Source of the DNA: Clostridia bacterium
Lineage (GTDB): Bacteria > Bacillota_A > Clostridia > Lachnospirales > Cellulosilyticaceae
NCBI GenBank assembly: GCA_029239935.1
Contig: JARBTY010000011.1
Span: forward strand, 1-40,251
Direction: 5' to 3'
Length of the DNA: 40,251 nt
The notes under the pieces were generated by a model. The model saw only the letters and a program-made list of their open reading frames with translations. It had not been told where the DNA came from and ran no database searches. Below, piece after piece: positions 1 to 8,782 of the stretch (position 1 is the first letter of the stretch; every line of letters starts with the position of its first letter). A program made the position numbers and the translations under genes.

Positions 1-444
1 ACCATCAGCTTTTACCACAACAGGCAAACTAAACTGCTCTACCTCAGCGACACAAGCCTCCACTTCACTACTGTCAAAACTGGCATATCTAGCAGTCGGG
101 ATAGCGTTTCTCATTAAAAATTCTTTTGTGAAACGCTTGCTGCCTTCAAACTGTGCACATTCTTTATTAGGACCAAATACATTGATCCTCAATTTTTGAA
201 ACTTATCCACGATGCCTAAAACAAGAGGCACCTCTGGTCCAATAATGGCTAAGTCAATTTGTTCTTTTTTTGCAAACAAAGCAAGCTCATCAATTTTATC
301 GGCAGCAATAGGCACATTGATAAAATGCTCTGCTGTTCCTCCGTTGCCTGGAGCTACAAATATTTCTGCATAGTTGTGAAATCTCTTAACTGTATCTGCA
401 ATAGCAGATTCTCTTCCGCCGTTTCCTACAATTAATATCTTCAT
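1..444 (-). CDS. purD: Phosphoribosylamine--glycine ligase, N-terminal part (cut by window edge)
   Basis: GAR synthetase joins phosphoribosylamine and glycine using ATP, the second step of purine synthesis in the cytosol. Only the first 148 codons are present; the reading frame is open to base 1. The protein starts MKILIVGNGGRESAIA, the glycine-rich N-terminal loop of PurD, continues through IGPEVPLVLGIVD and FGPNKECAQFEGSK, and ends in LPVVVKADG, the start of the ATP-grasp domain. The start ATG lies 3 bases after the purN stop, so it is the last gene seen of the leftward purine operon. purH, which often sits between purN and purD, is absent here. The identification is firm; the C-terminal two thirds cannot be judged. 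Confidence 0.96.
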   Translation of the reverse strand, partial: MKILIVGNGGRESAIADTVKRFHNYAEIFVAPGNGGTAEHFINVPIAADKIDELALFAKKEQIDLAIIGPEVPLVLGIVDKFQKLRINVFGPNKECAQFEGSKRFTKEFLMRNAIPTARYASFDSSEVEACVAEVEQFSLPVVVKADG

Positions 445-447
445 TGG

Positions 448-1029
448 TTAGGCTCTCCCTTCTAACAGCTTGATGGCTTCAACCAAAATTTTATGCTCAA
501 TCTCATCTAGAATCCTTTTTTGAAGACTCTCAGGTGTATCCTCCGCATAAACTTCCAGTCCCTTTTGCAGGATGGTTTCTCCTGTATCAATCCCGATATC
601 GACATGGTGAACTGTTGCACCACTTTCTTTATCACCGGCAGCAATAACTGCCTCATGAACATGAATCCCATAGTAACCTTTACCCCCAAATTTGGGAAGT
701 AAGGACGGATGGATATTGATAATGCGGCCCTTATAGGCTGCTATCAGCGCCTTATCTATTATTTTCAAATAACCCGCCAGCACTACTAAATCCACATCAT
801 AGGACTTTAGGGTTTTTAAAATCACTTCATCATAATCCGATTGCTTGGGATTGATAAACAGCGCCGGTATATGGTGCTGTTTGGCCCGCTCAAGACCATA
901 AGCCTGTTCTTTATTGGAAATTACACAGACTACTTGGCTTTCAAGGACTCCGCTCTCTGCCGCATCAATGACACTTTGCAGATTGCTGCCGCTGCCTGAT
1001 ACCAAAACACCTAGCTTTAGTCCTCCCAT
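448..1029 (-). CDS. purN: Phosphoribosylglycinamide formyltransferase (GART)
   Basis: The 193-residue enzyme transfers a formyl group from 10-formyl-tetrahydrofolate to GAR, the third step of purine synthesis. Visible family marks are the N-terminal phosphate loop [10 protein letters not shown], the folate/catalytic segment with NIHPSLLP (catalytic Asn and His) at about residues 105-112, GIHVHEAV, and [14 protein letters not shown] with the conserved Asp. Length is normal for bacterial PurN. The start overlaps the end of purM by 13 bases, suggesting translational coupling, and purD follows 3 bases after the stop. The start ATG is accepted because it precedes the phosphate loop at the usual distance; its Shine-Dalgarno site is weak, as expected for a coupled gene. 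Confidence 0.97.
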   Translation of the reverse strand: MGGLKLGVLVSGSGSNLQSVIDAAESGVLESQVVCVISNKEQAYGLERAKQHHIPALFINPKQSDYDEVILKTLKSYDVDLVVLAGYLKIIDKALIAAYKGRIINIHPSLLPKFGGKGYYGIHVHEAVIAAGDKESGATVHHVDIGIDTGETILQKGLEVYAEDTPESLQKRILDEIEHKILVEAIKLLEGRA

Positions 1030-2057
1030 AAAACCACACCTTTGTTTCCCTTTACAATCTCACCAATAACCAAAGCAGGTTCTCCGGCTTCCCTAAGGGC
1101 ATTAATGACCTTGTCACTGTCAGCAGCATCTACTGCCATCATCATACCGATTCCCATATTAAATGTATTATAGAGCTCATTAACACCTAATTTGGATGTC
1201 TTTTCTAAGAAACTATAAATACTTGGTTTCTCAATTGCCTTGAGATTGATTTTGGCATCTGTATCTTCTGGCAGCATACGCGGAACGTTTTCAATAAAAC
1301 CGCCACCGGTAATATGGGCAATCCCTTTAATTTTTGCTGCCCCTTTGGCTGCCTTAACTGCTTTAACATAAAGTTTAGTAGGTTTGAGTAAAGCTTCCCC
1401 ATAGGTTTCTCCCAGCTCATCGCTATACTCATCCAGCTTAACGCCCGCTACTTCTACCAGTTTTCTAACAAGAGAATACCCATTGCTATGCACCCCTGAT
1501 GAAGGTAGACCAATCAAGATGTCTCCGGCTTTAATACTGCTGCCATCAATCATATCTGCGCGATCTACAATGCCCACTGCAAAACCCGCCACATCATATT
1601 CTCCGTCTGGGTAGAACCCAGGCATCTCCGCTGTTTCTCCGCCAACCAGTGCGCACAAACTTTCTTTGCAGCCTTCTGCAATGCCTTTGACGATACTTGC
1701 AATATGTTCCGGTGCAATCTTGCCGGTTGCGATATAATCAAGAAAAAAGAGAGGCTCAGCCCCTTGGCAGATGATATCATTCACACACATAGCTACCGCA
1801 TCAATACCAATGGTATCATGCTTATTCATATCAAACGCCAGTTTCAGTTTTGTACCAACCCCATCAGTCCCTGATATAAGTACAGGTTCTTTCATTCCAG
1901 CAAAAGCCGCCAGTGAAAAAGCGCCTCCAAAGCTTCCAATATCCGTAAGCACACCTTTTGTAAAAGTAGATTTAACATGCTCTTTCATTTGTGCTACCGC
2001 TTCATAACCGCGGTGTACATCCACACCCGCGTCTTTATAGGTTATTTTATCAGACAT
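1017..2057 (-). CDS. purM: Phosphoribosylformylglycinamidine cyclo-ligase (AIR synthetase)
   Basis: AIR synthetase closes the imidazole ring of FGAM with ATP. The 346-residue protein starts [21 protein letters not shown], matching the family's N-terminal YKDAGVDI signature, followed by [15 protein letters not shown] (ATP/substrate binding), [23 protein letters not shown] and [14 protein letters not shown], then [17 protein letters not shown] and [16 protein letters not shown] in the C-terminal domain. All are standard PurM blocks in the right order and the length is typical. A GGAGG Shine-Dalgarno sequence lies just before the ATG. It sits between purF (18-base gap) and purN (13-base overlap) in the same operon. 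Confidence 0.98.
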   Translation of the reverse strand: MSDKITYKDAGVDVHRGYEAVAQMKEHVKSTFTKGVLTDIGSFGGAFSLAAFAGMKEPVLISGTDGVGTKLKLAFDMNKHDTIGIDAVAMCVNDIICQGAEPLFFLDYIATGKIAPEHIASIVKGIAEGCKESLCALVGGETAEMPGFYPDGEYDVAGFAVGIVDRADMIDGSSIKAGDILIGLPSSGVHSNGYSLVRKLVEVAGVKLDEYSDELGETYGEALLKPTKLYVKAVKAAKGAAKIKGIAHITGGGFIENVPRMLPEDTDAKINLKAIEKPSIYSFLEKTSKLGVNELYNTFNMGIGMMMAVDAADSDKVINALREAGEPALVIGEIVKGNKGVVLWED

Positions 2058-2075
2058 AACTTCCTCCTAGATCTA

Positions 2076-3473
2076 TTAACATTTTGAAGGCGGACACTCG
2101 ATAGGTACTTCCATCGGATATCTTCCATCAAAACATGCTTTGCAAAATTGACTTTTACCACCGCAGGCTTCTCTTAGTTCGTCGAGTCCAAGATACGTAA
2201 GAGAATCTGCCCCTAAATAATCCCGAATCTCATCAACTGTCATATTGGCCCCAATAAGGTATTCTCTATAAGGGGTATCAATCCCAAAATAACATGAATA
2301 TTGTACAGGAGGAGAAGTGATACAAACATGCACTTCCTTTGCCCCTGCTTTTTTGATTTGCTCTACAATACGTTTACAAGTTGTTCCTCTTACAATGGAG
2401 TCATCAATCATGATGACCCTTTTTCCCTCTATATTTTGTCTTAGGGGAGAAAGTTTAATTTTAACTGCATTTTCACGCATTTCCTGAGTAGGCTGAATGA
2501 AGGTACGCCCAATATATCTGTTTTTAACAAGACCCTCTCCGTAAGGAATCCCTGATTCTTTCGCATAACCAATAGCCGAAGGTACCCCTGAATCCGGTAC
2601 AGGTATCACCATATCTGCCTCAATCTTCCGTTGTTTTGCCAGAAGCCTGCCTGCATTTTGTCTGAACTCATAAACACTGTCACCATCTAAAATACTGTCA
2701 GGTCTTGCAAAATAAATCAGTTCAAAAACGCACAGATGTTTTTGACACCAGCTGGAAGGTTCTACACTTCTCATACCTTGTTTATCGATGACAACTATTT
2801 CACCAGGTTCTACATCTCTAATAAACTCTGCATCTAATACATCCAGTGCGCAGCTCTCTGAGGCCAGTACATACCCGTCTTCAAGTTTTCCAATGCAAAG
2901 AGGTCTAAGACCATGAGGGTCCCTGATCCCTATCAGGCTGTCTCCAGTTGTCACCACTAGCGCATAGGCTCCTTTTAACAGGCTCATCGTATTTTTGATA
3001 CTGGATTCAATATCTCTTTTACTATGTCTTGCCAAGAGATTTAGAATAGACTCTGAGTCAGTGGTTGTCTGAAAAATAACACCACTGTCTTCTAGCATCT
3101 CTCTAATACTTTCACTGTTAACAAGATTACCATTGTGAGCGAGGCCAATATCTCCTCTTTTATATTTAGCCACCAGCGGCTGAGCATTTCTGATATCTTT
3201 ATCTCCTGCTGTAGAGTATCTCACATGGCCTATCGCAATACTTCCTTTGAGTTCCTTTAAGTTGCTCTCATTAAAAATATCTGATACAAGCCCCATTCCT
3301 TTGACATTCTCAACAACACCTTCATTGTTTACAGCTATACCTGCACATTCCTGACCCCTGTGCTGAAGCGCAAAAAGCCCATAGTATGCAAGTCCTGCTG
3401 CATCCTTTTGATCTCTATAAATGCCAATGACACCGCATTCTTCATGTAAAGAATCTTCTTGTAAAAGTTTCAT
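2076..3473 (-). CDS. purF: Amidophosphoribosyltransferase
   Basis: PurF catalyses the first committed step of purine synthesis, transferring glutamine amide nitrogen to PRPP. The 465-residue protein begins with a 12-residue propeptide followed by Cys13-Gly-Val-Ile-Gly, so removal of the propeptide would expose the N-terminal nucleophile cysteine of the Ntn glutaminase domain. IGHVRYST and GLAHNGNLVN are glutaminase motifs. The phosphoribosyltransferase PRPP loop VIMIDDSIVRGTT is present in the C-terminal half. Cysteines near the end (CGGKSQFCKAC) and in the middle fit the Bacillus-type enzyme carrying a [4Fe-4S] cluster, which makes it oxygen sensitive and suits an anaerobe. It has a good AGGAG ribosome site and lies between purC and purM. 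Confidence 0.98.
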   Translation of the reverse strand: MKLLQEDSLHEECGVIGIYRDQKDAAGLAYYGLFALQHRGQECAGIAVNNEGVVENVKGMGLVSDIFNESNLKELKGSIAIGHVRYSTAGDKDIRNAQPLVAKYKRGDIGLAHNGNLVNSESIREMLEDSGVIFQTTTDSESILNLLARHSKRDIESSIKNTMSLLKGAYALVVTTGDSLIGIRDPHGLRPLCIGKLEDGYVLASESCALDVLDAEFIRDVEPGEIVVIDKQGMRSVEPSSWCQKHLCVFELIYFARPDSILDGDSVYEFRQNAGRLLAKQRKIEADMVIPVPDSGVPSAIGYAKESGIPYGEGLVKNRYIGRTFIQPTQEMRENAVKIKLSPLRQNIEGKRVIMIDDSIVRGTTCKRIVEQIKKAGAKEVHVCITSPPVQYSCYFGIDTPYREYLIGANMTVDEIRDYLGADSLTYLGLDELREACGGKSQFCKACFDGRYPMEVPIECPPSKC

Positions 3474-3484
3474 AACATTATCTC

Positions 3485-4189
3485 CTATTTGGTTACTCTC
3501 TCGAGCATCTCTTGATAAACTTCTTCTACGCCGCCAAGGTCTCTTCTAAAACGGTCTTTGTCTAACTTCTTATTGGTTTCTGCATCCCAAAATCTGCAAG
3601 TGTCTGGAGAAATCTCATCTGCTAAAATAATCTTTCCGTCTACTCTTCCGAGTTCAATTTTGAAGTCAATGAGTTTGACACCTATTTTAAGAAAATGTGC
3701 TGACAAAAGTTCATTGATCTTGAAAGTCATCTCACTCATTATTTTAAGCTCTTCAGCTGTTGCAATATCTAGTGCTAAAATCTGATAATCATTAATCATA
3801 GGGTCCCCAAGGGCATCATCTTTAAGGCAGAATTCAAGGGTTGGATTTTTAAGAACGGTTCCTTCTTCAACACCAAATCTTTTTGAAAAAGAGCCTGCTG
3901 CTACATTGCGGACAATCACTTCAAGAGGCACAATCTGTACTGCTTTAACAACTGTTTCTCTATCGTTTAGTTCTTCTACAAGATGGGTTTCAATGCCATT
4001 TTCAGCAAGCATTCGGCACATGATATTACTCATACGGTTATTCACTACACCTTTACCAACAATTGTTCCTTTTTTTTCACCGTTAAAAGCTGTTGCATCA
4101 TCTTTGTAGCTTACAATATAAAGTTTTTCATCATCTGTTTTATAAACTCTTTTAGCTTTTCCTTCGTATAACAATTCTCTCTTTTCCAT
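3485..4189 (-). CDS. purC: Phosphoribosylaminoimidazole-succinocarboxamide synthase
   Basis: SAICAR synthetase condenses CAIR with aspartate using ATP. The 234-residue sequence has ELLYEGKAKRVYKTDDE at the N-terminus (nucleotide-binding hairpin), ATAFNGEKKGTI, EVIVRNVAAGSFSKRFG in the middle and LIDFKIELGR...ILADEISPDTCRFWD in the C-terminal half; these are diagnostic PurC motifs, and the length equals that of the short bacterial monofunctional form. A TTGGAGGAATG Shine-Dalgarno region precedes the ATG. The gaps to purE (32 bases) and purF (11 bases) place it within the operon. It comes after PurE in the pathway as well as in the gene order. Confidence 0.98.
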   Translation of the reverse strand: MEKRELLYEGKAKRVYKTDDEKLYIVSYKDDATAFNGEKKGTIVGKGVVNNRMSNIMCRMLAENGIETHLVEELNDRETVVKAVQIVPLEVIVRNVAAGSFSKRFGVEEGTVLKNPTLEFCLKDDALGDPMINDYQILALDIATAEELKIMSEMTFKINELLSAHFLKIGVKLIDFKIELGRVDGKIILADEISPDTCRFWDAETNKKLDKDRFRRDLGGVEEVYQEMLERVTK

Positions 4190-4221
4190 GACTTCATTCC
4201 TCCAATAGTGTATTAATAGAT

Positions 4222-4710
4222 TTATAGAAACTTAGCTCTAACTGCTTCATCTTTTTGTGCCACTTTTTTGGCCATATCTTCTTTGTAAGCCTTAAGTTTT
4301 TCTTTAAGCCCGGCATCCGCTGTCGCCAGAATCTGCACAGCCAGTATGCCTGCATTTTCTGCCCCGTCAATCGCTACTGTAGCTACTGGTATGCCTGGAG
4401 GCATCTGAACAATAGATAAAAGGGAATCAAGTCCATCTAAAGTACTGGATTTGATAGGAAGTCCAATAACTGGCAGTGTTGTAAAAGCTGCAAGTACACC
4501 TCCAAGGTGAGCGGCTTTCCCCGCTGCTGCTACAATGACACCAATCCCATTTTCTTCTGCCTTTTTTGCAAACTCCTCAGCTCTATAAGGTGTCCTGTGG
4601 GCGGATATAACCCTTACTTCTACGTCTACCCCAAAATCCTTTACTGTTTTTACGCCTCTTTCAACAACTGGAAGGTCCGAATCACTTCCCATAACAAAAG
4701 CTACTTTCAT
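4222..4710 (-). CDS. purE: N5-carboxyaminoimidazole ribonucleotide mutase, class I PurE
   Basis: The 162-residue protein belongs to the AIR carboxylase family. MGSDSDLPVVE binds the phosphate, SAHRTP carries the catalytic His, and the C-terminal half has LDSLLSIVQMPPGIPV. SAHRTP and SIVQMP are class I (N5-CAIR mutase) signatures, unlike the AHKT and SSLRMP forms of class II AIR carboxylase. The usual class I loop AGGAAHLPG reads AAGKAAHLGG here. Class I enzymes normally need PurK to supply N5-CAIR, but no purK is present in this operon; it may be elsewhere or replaced by uncatalysed carboxylation. A strong GGAGG site precedes the ATG and purL ends 23 bases upstream. Confidence 0.95.
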   Translation of the reverse strand: MKVAFVMGSDSDLPVVERGVKTVKDFGVDVEVRVISAHRTPYRAEEFAKKAEENGIGVIVAAAGKAAHLGGVLAAFTTLPVIGLPIKSSTLDGLDSLLSIVQMPPGIPVATVAIDGAENAGILAVQILATADAGLKEKLKAYKEDMAKKVAQKDEAVRAKFL

Positions 4711-4733
4711 AACTGCCTCCTCTATGCTTGTTT

Positions 4734-7700
4734 TTATTTGAAGTACCCTACACCGGATAAAAAGATTTGCTGATCTTTTTTGCCTGGTATGTTTTTGTGT
4801 ACAAATGCGCCAACTCTTTCGCTGTGTCCCATCTTTCCTATAATTCTGCCATCTTCCGATAAGATGCCCTCTATATTGTGCATACTGCCGTTCACATTGA
4901 CAGTGCCGCAGCTGCTTGCCACGCCTCTTTCATCAACATATTGGCTAAAGACTTGTCCACTTCCCATGAGTTTTTCAAGCAGTGGCTCGGGTGCTATAAA
5001 ACGGCCTTCCCCATGGGATACAGGGATTTCATAAATTTCCCCTAAGTCTACATGATTCAGCCATGGAGACTGCACACTTGTAATCTTAGTCCTCGCCATA
5101 AGCGAGATGTGTTTACCAATGGTATTATAAGTGAGTGTTGGTGCCAATTCATCCATCTCTCTGATTTCTCCATAAGGAAGAAGTCCGAGTTTAACCAGTA
5201 CCTGAAACCCATTACAAATCCCGAGTATCAGCCCGTCTTTATGATAAAGATGGGTTGATACAGCTTCTTTAATCTTTTCGCTTCTAAATACAGAAGCGAT
5301 AAATTTACCGCTGCCGTCCGGTTCATCCCCCGCCGAAAAACCTCCTGGAAAAGCAATGATCTGAGAAGCTTTGATGGCATCTTGAAGTCTTTCAATAGAG
5401 TCCTCTATGGCTGCATTGGTCCTATTGACGAAAAGTATTTCTTTGACTTCTGCTCCTACTTTTTCAAAAGCACGTCTGGTATCATACTCACAGTTTGTAC
5501 CTGGAAAAACAGGGATAACGACCTGTGGTTTGGCTATTTTATTTTTGGCTATATAGACTTTTCTTGTTCCAGCAAAAGTCGCATCTTTGGCTGTCCCTTC
5601 ACTGTCTATCTTTAAAGTAAATACCTTGGAAACAGGTGTAAGCATCGCTTCTATTGCTTCTTTGATAGTATAGGTTACATGATTAATCGCTATACTTTTT
5701 TCTTTAGTTGTAGAACCAATCACTGTGAAGAGTTCAGTTTTTAAACTTTCGGCTATTGCCTGGCTTACTTCCAGTATTAAATCCCCATAAGCTGCATTAA
5801 AAGGTGATAGGTTCGCTGGCAGCTGTACATTGACTCCGATTTCGTTGCCGATAGCCATTTGACTGAGGGCCGCTGCTATACCGCCTTTACCAACAGCATA
5901 AGCACTTTGCACCTCGCCTTTTTGTACCATTTGGTGAACAGCACTATAGGCTTTATGCATTTTAGAGAAGTTTGGCATAAAGGCCTTATCCTTTGGAATA
6001 TGGATATAAACCAGACTGTTACCAGCTTTCTTTAAGCTGCCGCTTACACAGTTTTTTGCATCCCCGAGATTGCAGGTAAAAGAGATAAGCGATGGGGGTA
6101 CACTGATGTTTTCAAAAGTTCCTGACATACTGTCTTTGCCGCCTATTGCACCTACTCCTAATTCTTTTTGAGCTTTGAGTGCACCTAGAAGCGCCGCTAC
6201 TGGTTTGCCCCATTTGATGGCATCTTCTCCAAGTCTTTCAAAATATTCCTGGAACGACAGATAAGTTTTCGTATAATCTGCTCCCAGTGCCACAATCTTT
6301 GCGATACTTTCTACAACTGCATACAAAGCGCCATGGAAAGGTGAGCTTTCTGAAAGATGCGGATCAAAACCATGGGTCATATAAGTGGCTGCTGTTGTTT
6401 CACCATTCAAAACAGGCACCTTAGCTACCATACCTACTTCTTTTGTTAACTGATTTTTGCCTCCATAAGGCATGAGTACAGAACCGGCTCCAACCGTTCC
6501 ATCAAACTGCATACCCAGTCCTTTTTGAAGACCTACATTAAGCTCTTTAAGGGTATTTAAAATGTTAGCTTTGGAGAGTTCTTTGACTTCTTCCTCTATA
6601 TGAGGCGCCATAACCTTTGCTTCTCTTTTTTGGGTAATGCCGGCGCTGTCTAAAAACTTTCTGTCAATATGAACAACTTCTTTTCCTCTCCAAGTCATCA
6701 CCAACTGCTTTTCTGCTGTAACTTCTGCAACACATACTGCATTCAGATTCTCTTCATTGCAAAGTTTAATCATCTCTTCAAGGTCTGAGGCTTCTATGGC
6801 TATAGCCATTCTTTCCTGCGACTCGGATATAGCCAGCTCTGTGGCATCGAGTCCCATATATTTAACAGGCACTTTATCAAGATCTATTCTAAGGCCTTCA
6901 GCGATTTCCCCAATTGCCACACACACACCGCCTGCACCAAAGTCATTACAACGTTTAATACGGCTTGAAAAGGCTGGATTTCTAAAAAGTCTTTGAAGTT
7001 TTCTTTCTTCAACTGGGTTACCTTTTTGTACCTCAGAGCCGCACTCTTTAATAGAGTCTTCTGTATGCTCTTTAGATGAACCCGTTGCACCGCCACAGCC
7101 ATCACGGCCTGTTGCGCCCCCTATTAAAAGGATGACATCTCCAGTTTCTGGCTCTTCTCTTTTTACCTGGCTTTTCTTGACTGCGCCTACTACAGCGCCT
7201 ACTTCCAAACGTTTTGCCTTGTAGCCTTCATGATAATATTCCTTAACTTCACCGGTAGCCAGACCAATTTGATTGCCATAAGAACTATACCCATTGGCAG
7301 CTGTTTTTGTAATAACTCTTTGAGGCAGCTTACCTGATAAGGTGTCTTCAATAGGTGCGTTAGGGTCTGCGGCTCCTGTTACACGCATAGCCTGATAAAC
7401 ATAAGCTCTGCCTGAAAGTGGATCTCTGATAGCTCCTCCAAGGCAGGTGGCAGCACCGCCAAAAGGCTCTATTTCTGTAGGATGATTGTGGGTTTCATTT
7501 TTAAACAAAATAAGGTATTCTTCTTCTTTACCGTCTACTTCAATCTTATCTTCTATTGTGCAGGCATTGATCTCTGCCGACTCCACCAGTTGTGTCAGTC
7601 CCCCTTGTTTTTTGAGGTATTTCACACCCACTGTAGCCATATCCATAAGTGTTATTTTTTTAATTTTTTCTGTATAAAGCTCATCTCTGATGGCGTAATA

Positions 7701-8459
7701 CTCTTCAAGAGCTTTTTGAATAGGTTCCGCAGCTGCGCCCTCTTCTATTTCTATTTGAGTAAGCTCTGTCATAAACGTAGTATGTCTGCAGTGATCTGAC
7801 CAGTAGGTATCCACCACTTTAAGTTCTGTATAACTTGGATCTCTCTTTTCTTCTTCAAAATATTTTTGAAAATAAATAAGATCCTCCAGACTCATTGCAA
7901 GGCCTTCCATTTTTCTAAAATCCTCTAATGACTTTTCTGAAAATGCTCTGAACCCTGTTAACACCCTAACATCTTGCGGTACAGCATAAGTCATATCCAG
8001 GGACTCCGGCTTAGCTAGGCCTACTTCTTCTGCTTCTATTGGATTAATAACACTTTTTTTAATTTTAACTTTATCTTCTTCACTCAGGTTACCATTGATG
8101 ATATAAACTTTTGCGGTTTTAACGATTGGATTAAGCTGACTATCTATAATTCTCAGACACTGTTCACAGGAATCGGCCCTCTGATCATATTGTCCGCTCA
8201 AATAGCTGACTGCAAAAACACAGTCTCCACTCTCTTGTAAATCCTCTTCATAAATAACATCTGACTGCGGTTCAGAAAAAATAGTATTTAATGCCTCTGT
8301 ATAAGCTTCTTTGGTGACATGCTCAATATCATATCTATTTAATAAACGGATCTCCGTTACTGAGTTAATGTGCAAAAACTCCTCTAATTCCTTTTTCATG
8401 CGTTTAGCTTCTACATCAAAACCTTTTCTCTTCTCTACATATACTCTGAAAACACTCAT
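4734..8459 (-). CDS. purL: Phosphoribosylformylglycinamidine synthase, single-chain
   Basis: FGAM synthase converts FGAR, glutamine and ATP to FGAM. At 1241 residues it fuses the synthase and glutaminase parts that are split into PurS, PurL and PurQ in Bacillus. In order: a PurS-like N-terminal region, the linker with YWSDHCRHTTF, two PurM-like synthase halves (FKNETHNHPTEIEPFGGAAT, FGAGGVCVAIGEIAEG, GIGGKDSMSGTF), and from about residue 985 a class I glutaminase domain with PVFPGTNCEYDTRRAF, FPGGFSAGDEPDGSG, the nucleophile Cys near 1082 in LGICNGFQ and HGEGRF near 1149. It is the first gene of the purine operon, with AGGGG seven bases before the ATG and the regulatory region directly upstream. 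Confidence 0.98.
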   Translation of the reverse strand: MSVFRVYVEKRKGFDVEAKRMKKELEEFLHINSVTEIRLLNRYDIEHVTKEAYTEALNTIFSEPQSDVIYEEDLQESGDCVFAVSYLSGQYDQRADSCEQCLRIIDSQLNPIVKTAKVYIINGNLSEEDKVKIKKSVINPIEAEEVGLAKPESLDMTYAVPQDVRVLTGFRAFSEKSLEDFRKMEGLAMSLEDLIYFQKYFEEEKRDPSYTELKVVDTYWSDHCRHTTFMTELTQIEIEEGAAAEPIQKALEEYYAIRDELYTEKIKKITLMDMATVGVKYLKKQGGLTQLVESAEINACTIEDKIEVDGKEEEYLILFKNETHNHPTEIEPFGGAATCLGGAIRDPLSGRAYVYQAMRVTGAADPNAPIEDTLSGKLPQRVITKTAANGYSSYGNQIGLATGEVKEYYHEGYKAKRLEVGAVVGAVKKSQVKREEPETGDVILLIGGATGRDGCGGATGSSKEHTEDSIKECGSEVQKGNPVEERKLQRLFRNPAFSSRIKRCNDFGAGGVCVAIGEIAEGLRIDLDKVPVKYMGLDATELAISESQERMAIAIEASDLEEMIKLCNEENLNAVCVAEVTAEKQLVMTWRGKEVVHIDRKFLDSAGITQKREAKVMAPHIEEEVKELSKANILNTLKELNVGLQKGLGMQFDGTVGAGSVLMPYGGKNQLTKEVGMVAKVPVLNGETTAATYMTHGFDPHLSESSPFHGALYAVVESIAKIVALGADYTKTYLSFQEYFERLGEDAIKWGKPVAALLGALKAQKELGVGAIGGKDSMSGTFENISVPPSLISFTCNLGDAKNCVSGSLKKAGNSLVYIHIPKDKAFMPNFSKMHKAYSAVHQMVQKGEVQSAYAVGKGGIAAALSQMAIGNEIGVNVQLPANLSPFNAAYGDLILEVSQAIAESLKTELFTVIGSTTKEKSIAINHVTYTIKEAIEAMLTPVSKVFTLKIDSEGTAKDATFAGTRKVYIAKNKIAKPQVVIPVFPGTNCEYDTRRAFEKVGAEVKEILFVNRTNAAIEDSIERLQDAIKASQIIAFPGGFSAGDEPDGSGKFIASVFRSEKIKEAVSTHLYHKDGLILGICNGFQVLVKLGLLPYGEIREMDELAPTLTYNTIGKHISLMARTKITSVQSPWLNHVDLGEIYEIPVSHGEGRFIAPEPLLEKLMGSGQVFSQYVDERGVASSCGTVNVNGSMHNIEGILSEDGRIIGKMGHSERVGAFVHKNIPGKKDQQIFLSGVGYFK

Positions 8460-8504
8460 CGTGGTTCCCCTTTCGTAAGTATTAACCTTTTTATCACTGC
8501 CTCA

Positions 8505-8533
8505 AGCGTATCATACATTAAAGTGCTAGTCAA
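8505..8533 (-). promoter_or_regulatory. Probable sigma-A promoter of the purine operon
   Basis: Read on the minus strand, TTGACT (8533-8528) and TACGCT (8510-8505) are 17 bases apart, and TGA before the second hexamer gives an extended -10. The predicted transcript would start near 8498, about 40 bases before the purL ATG. The PurBox pair at 8538-8581 would then lie at about -40 to -83, similar to Bacillus PurR-controlled promoters. The -10 is only a partial match; the call rests on spacing and context. Confidence 0.6.
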
Positions 8534-8537
8534 TATT

Positions 8538-8581
8538 TTTATCGAACAATAAAGCATTAATCACAATTATAGTTCGGTATT
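8538..8581. promoter_or_regulatory. PurR-type operator: two inverted PurBoxes
   Basis: The Bacillus PurR target is two inverted PurBoxes of consensus AWWWCCGAACWWT. Here 8538-8550 reads TTTATCGAACAAT (two mismatches) and the complement of 8569-8581 reads AATACCGAACTAT, a full match. The 18 bases between them are close to the 16-17 base spacing known for PurR. The position, just upstream of the purL promoter, supports control of the operon by a PurR-like, PRPP-responsive repressor. The regulator gene is not in the window. Confidence 0.75.
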
Positions 8582-8661
8582 TATTTTTTTTAGTGTGTTA
8601 TCCACTATATATTATGGATTTTTTAAAGATTTTATGTTGTTTTGAATAAATAAAACCTATT

Positions 8662-8715
8662 TTAACCGAACATTATCCCTGTATCTGTTTGTTAACAATC
8701 TGATTGTTCGGATAA
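8662..8715. promoter_or_regulatory. Second inverted PurBox pair
   Basis: 8662-8674 reads TTAACCGAACATT and the complement of 8703-8715 reads TTATCCGAACAAT; each has one mismatch (first base) to the PurBox consensus. They face each other in the same orientation as the proximal pair but are separated by 28 bases, about one helical turn more than the classical spacing. The pair lies 80-130 bases further upstream of purL, between the purine operon and the sigF terminator. It may help oligomeric PurR binding or serve an unrecognised promoter. Confidence 0.55.
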
Positions 8716-8742
8716 AATAACATAAAATAATATAAAATAATA

Positions 8743-8782
8743 GACAGATAAGGACCAGCTCAAAAGCTAGTCCTTATCTGTC
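8743..8782 (-). terminator. Terminator of the spoIIA operon
   Basis: An 18-bp stem (8743-8760 with 8765-8782, one mismatch) closes a 4-base loop. It overlaps the last codons and stop of sigF, and is followed in the minus direction by a T-rich tract. It separates the sporulation operon from the purine operon control region. Confidence 0.85.

Noticed and set aside
8460..8766. Purine or guanine riboswitch upstream of purL.
   Set aside because: No conserved purine aptamer core or terminator was found between the predicted start and the purL ATG; the leader is only about 40 bases, and PurBoxes explain the control.
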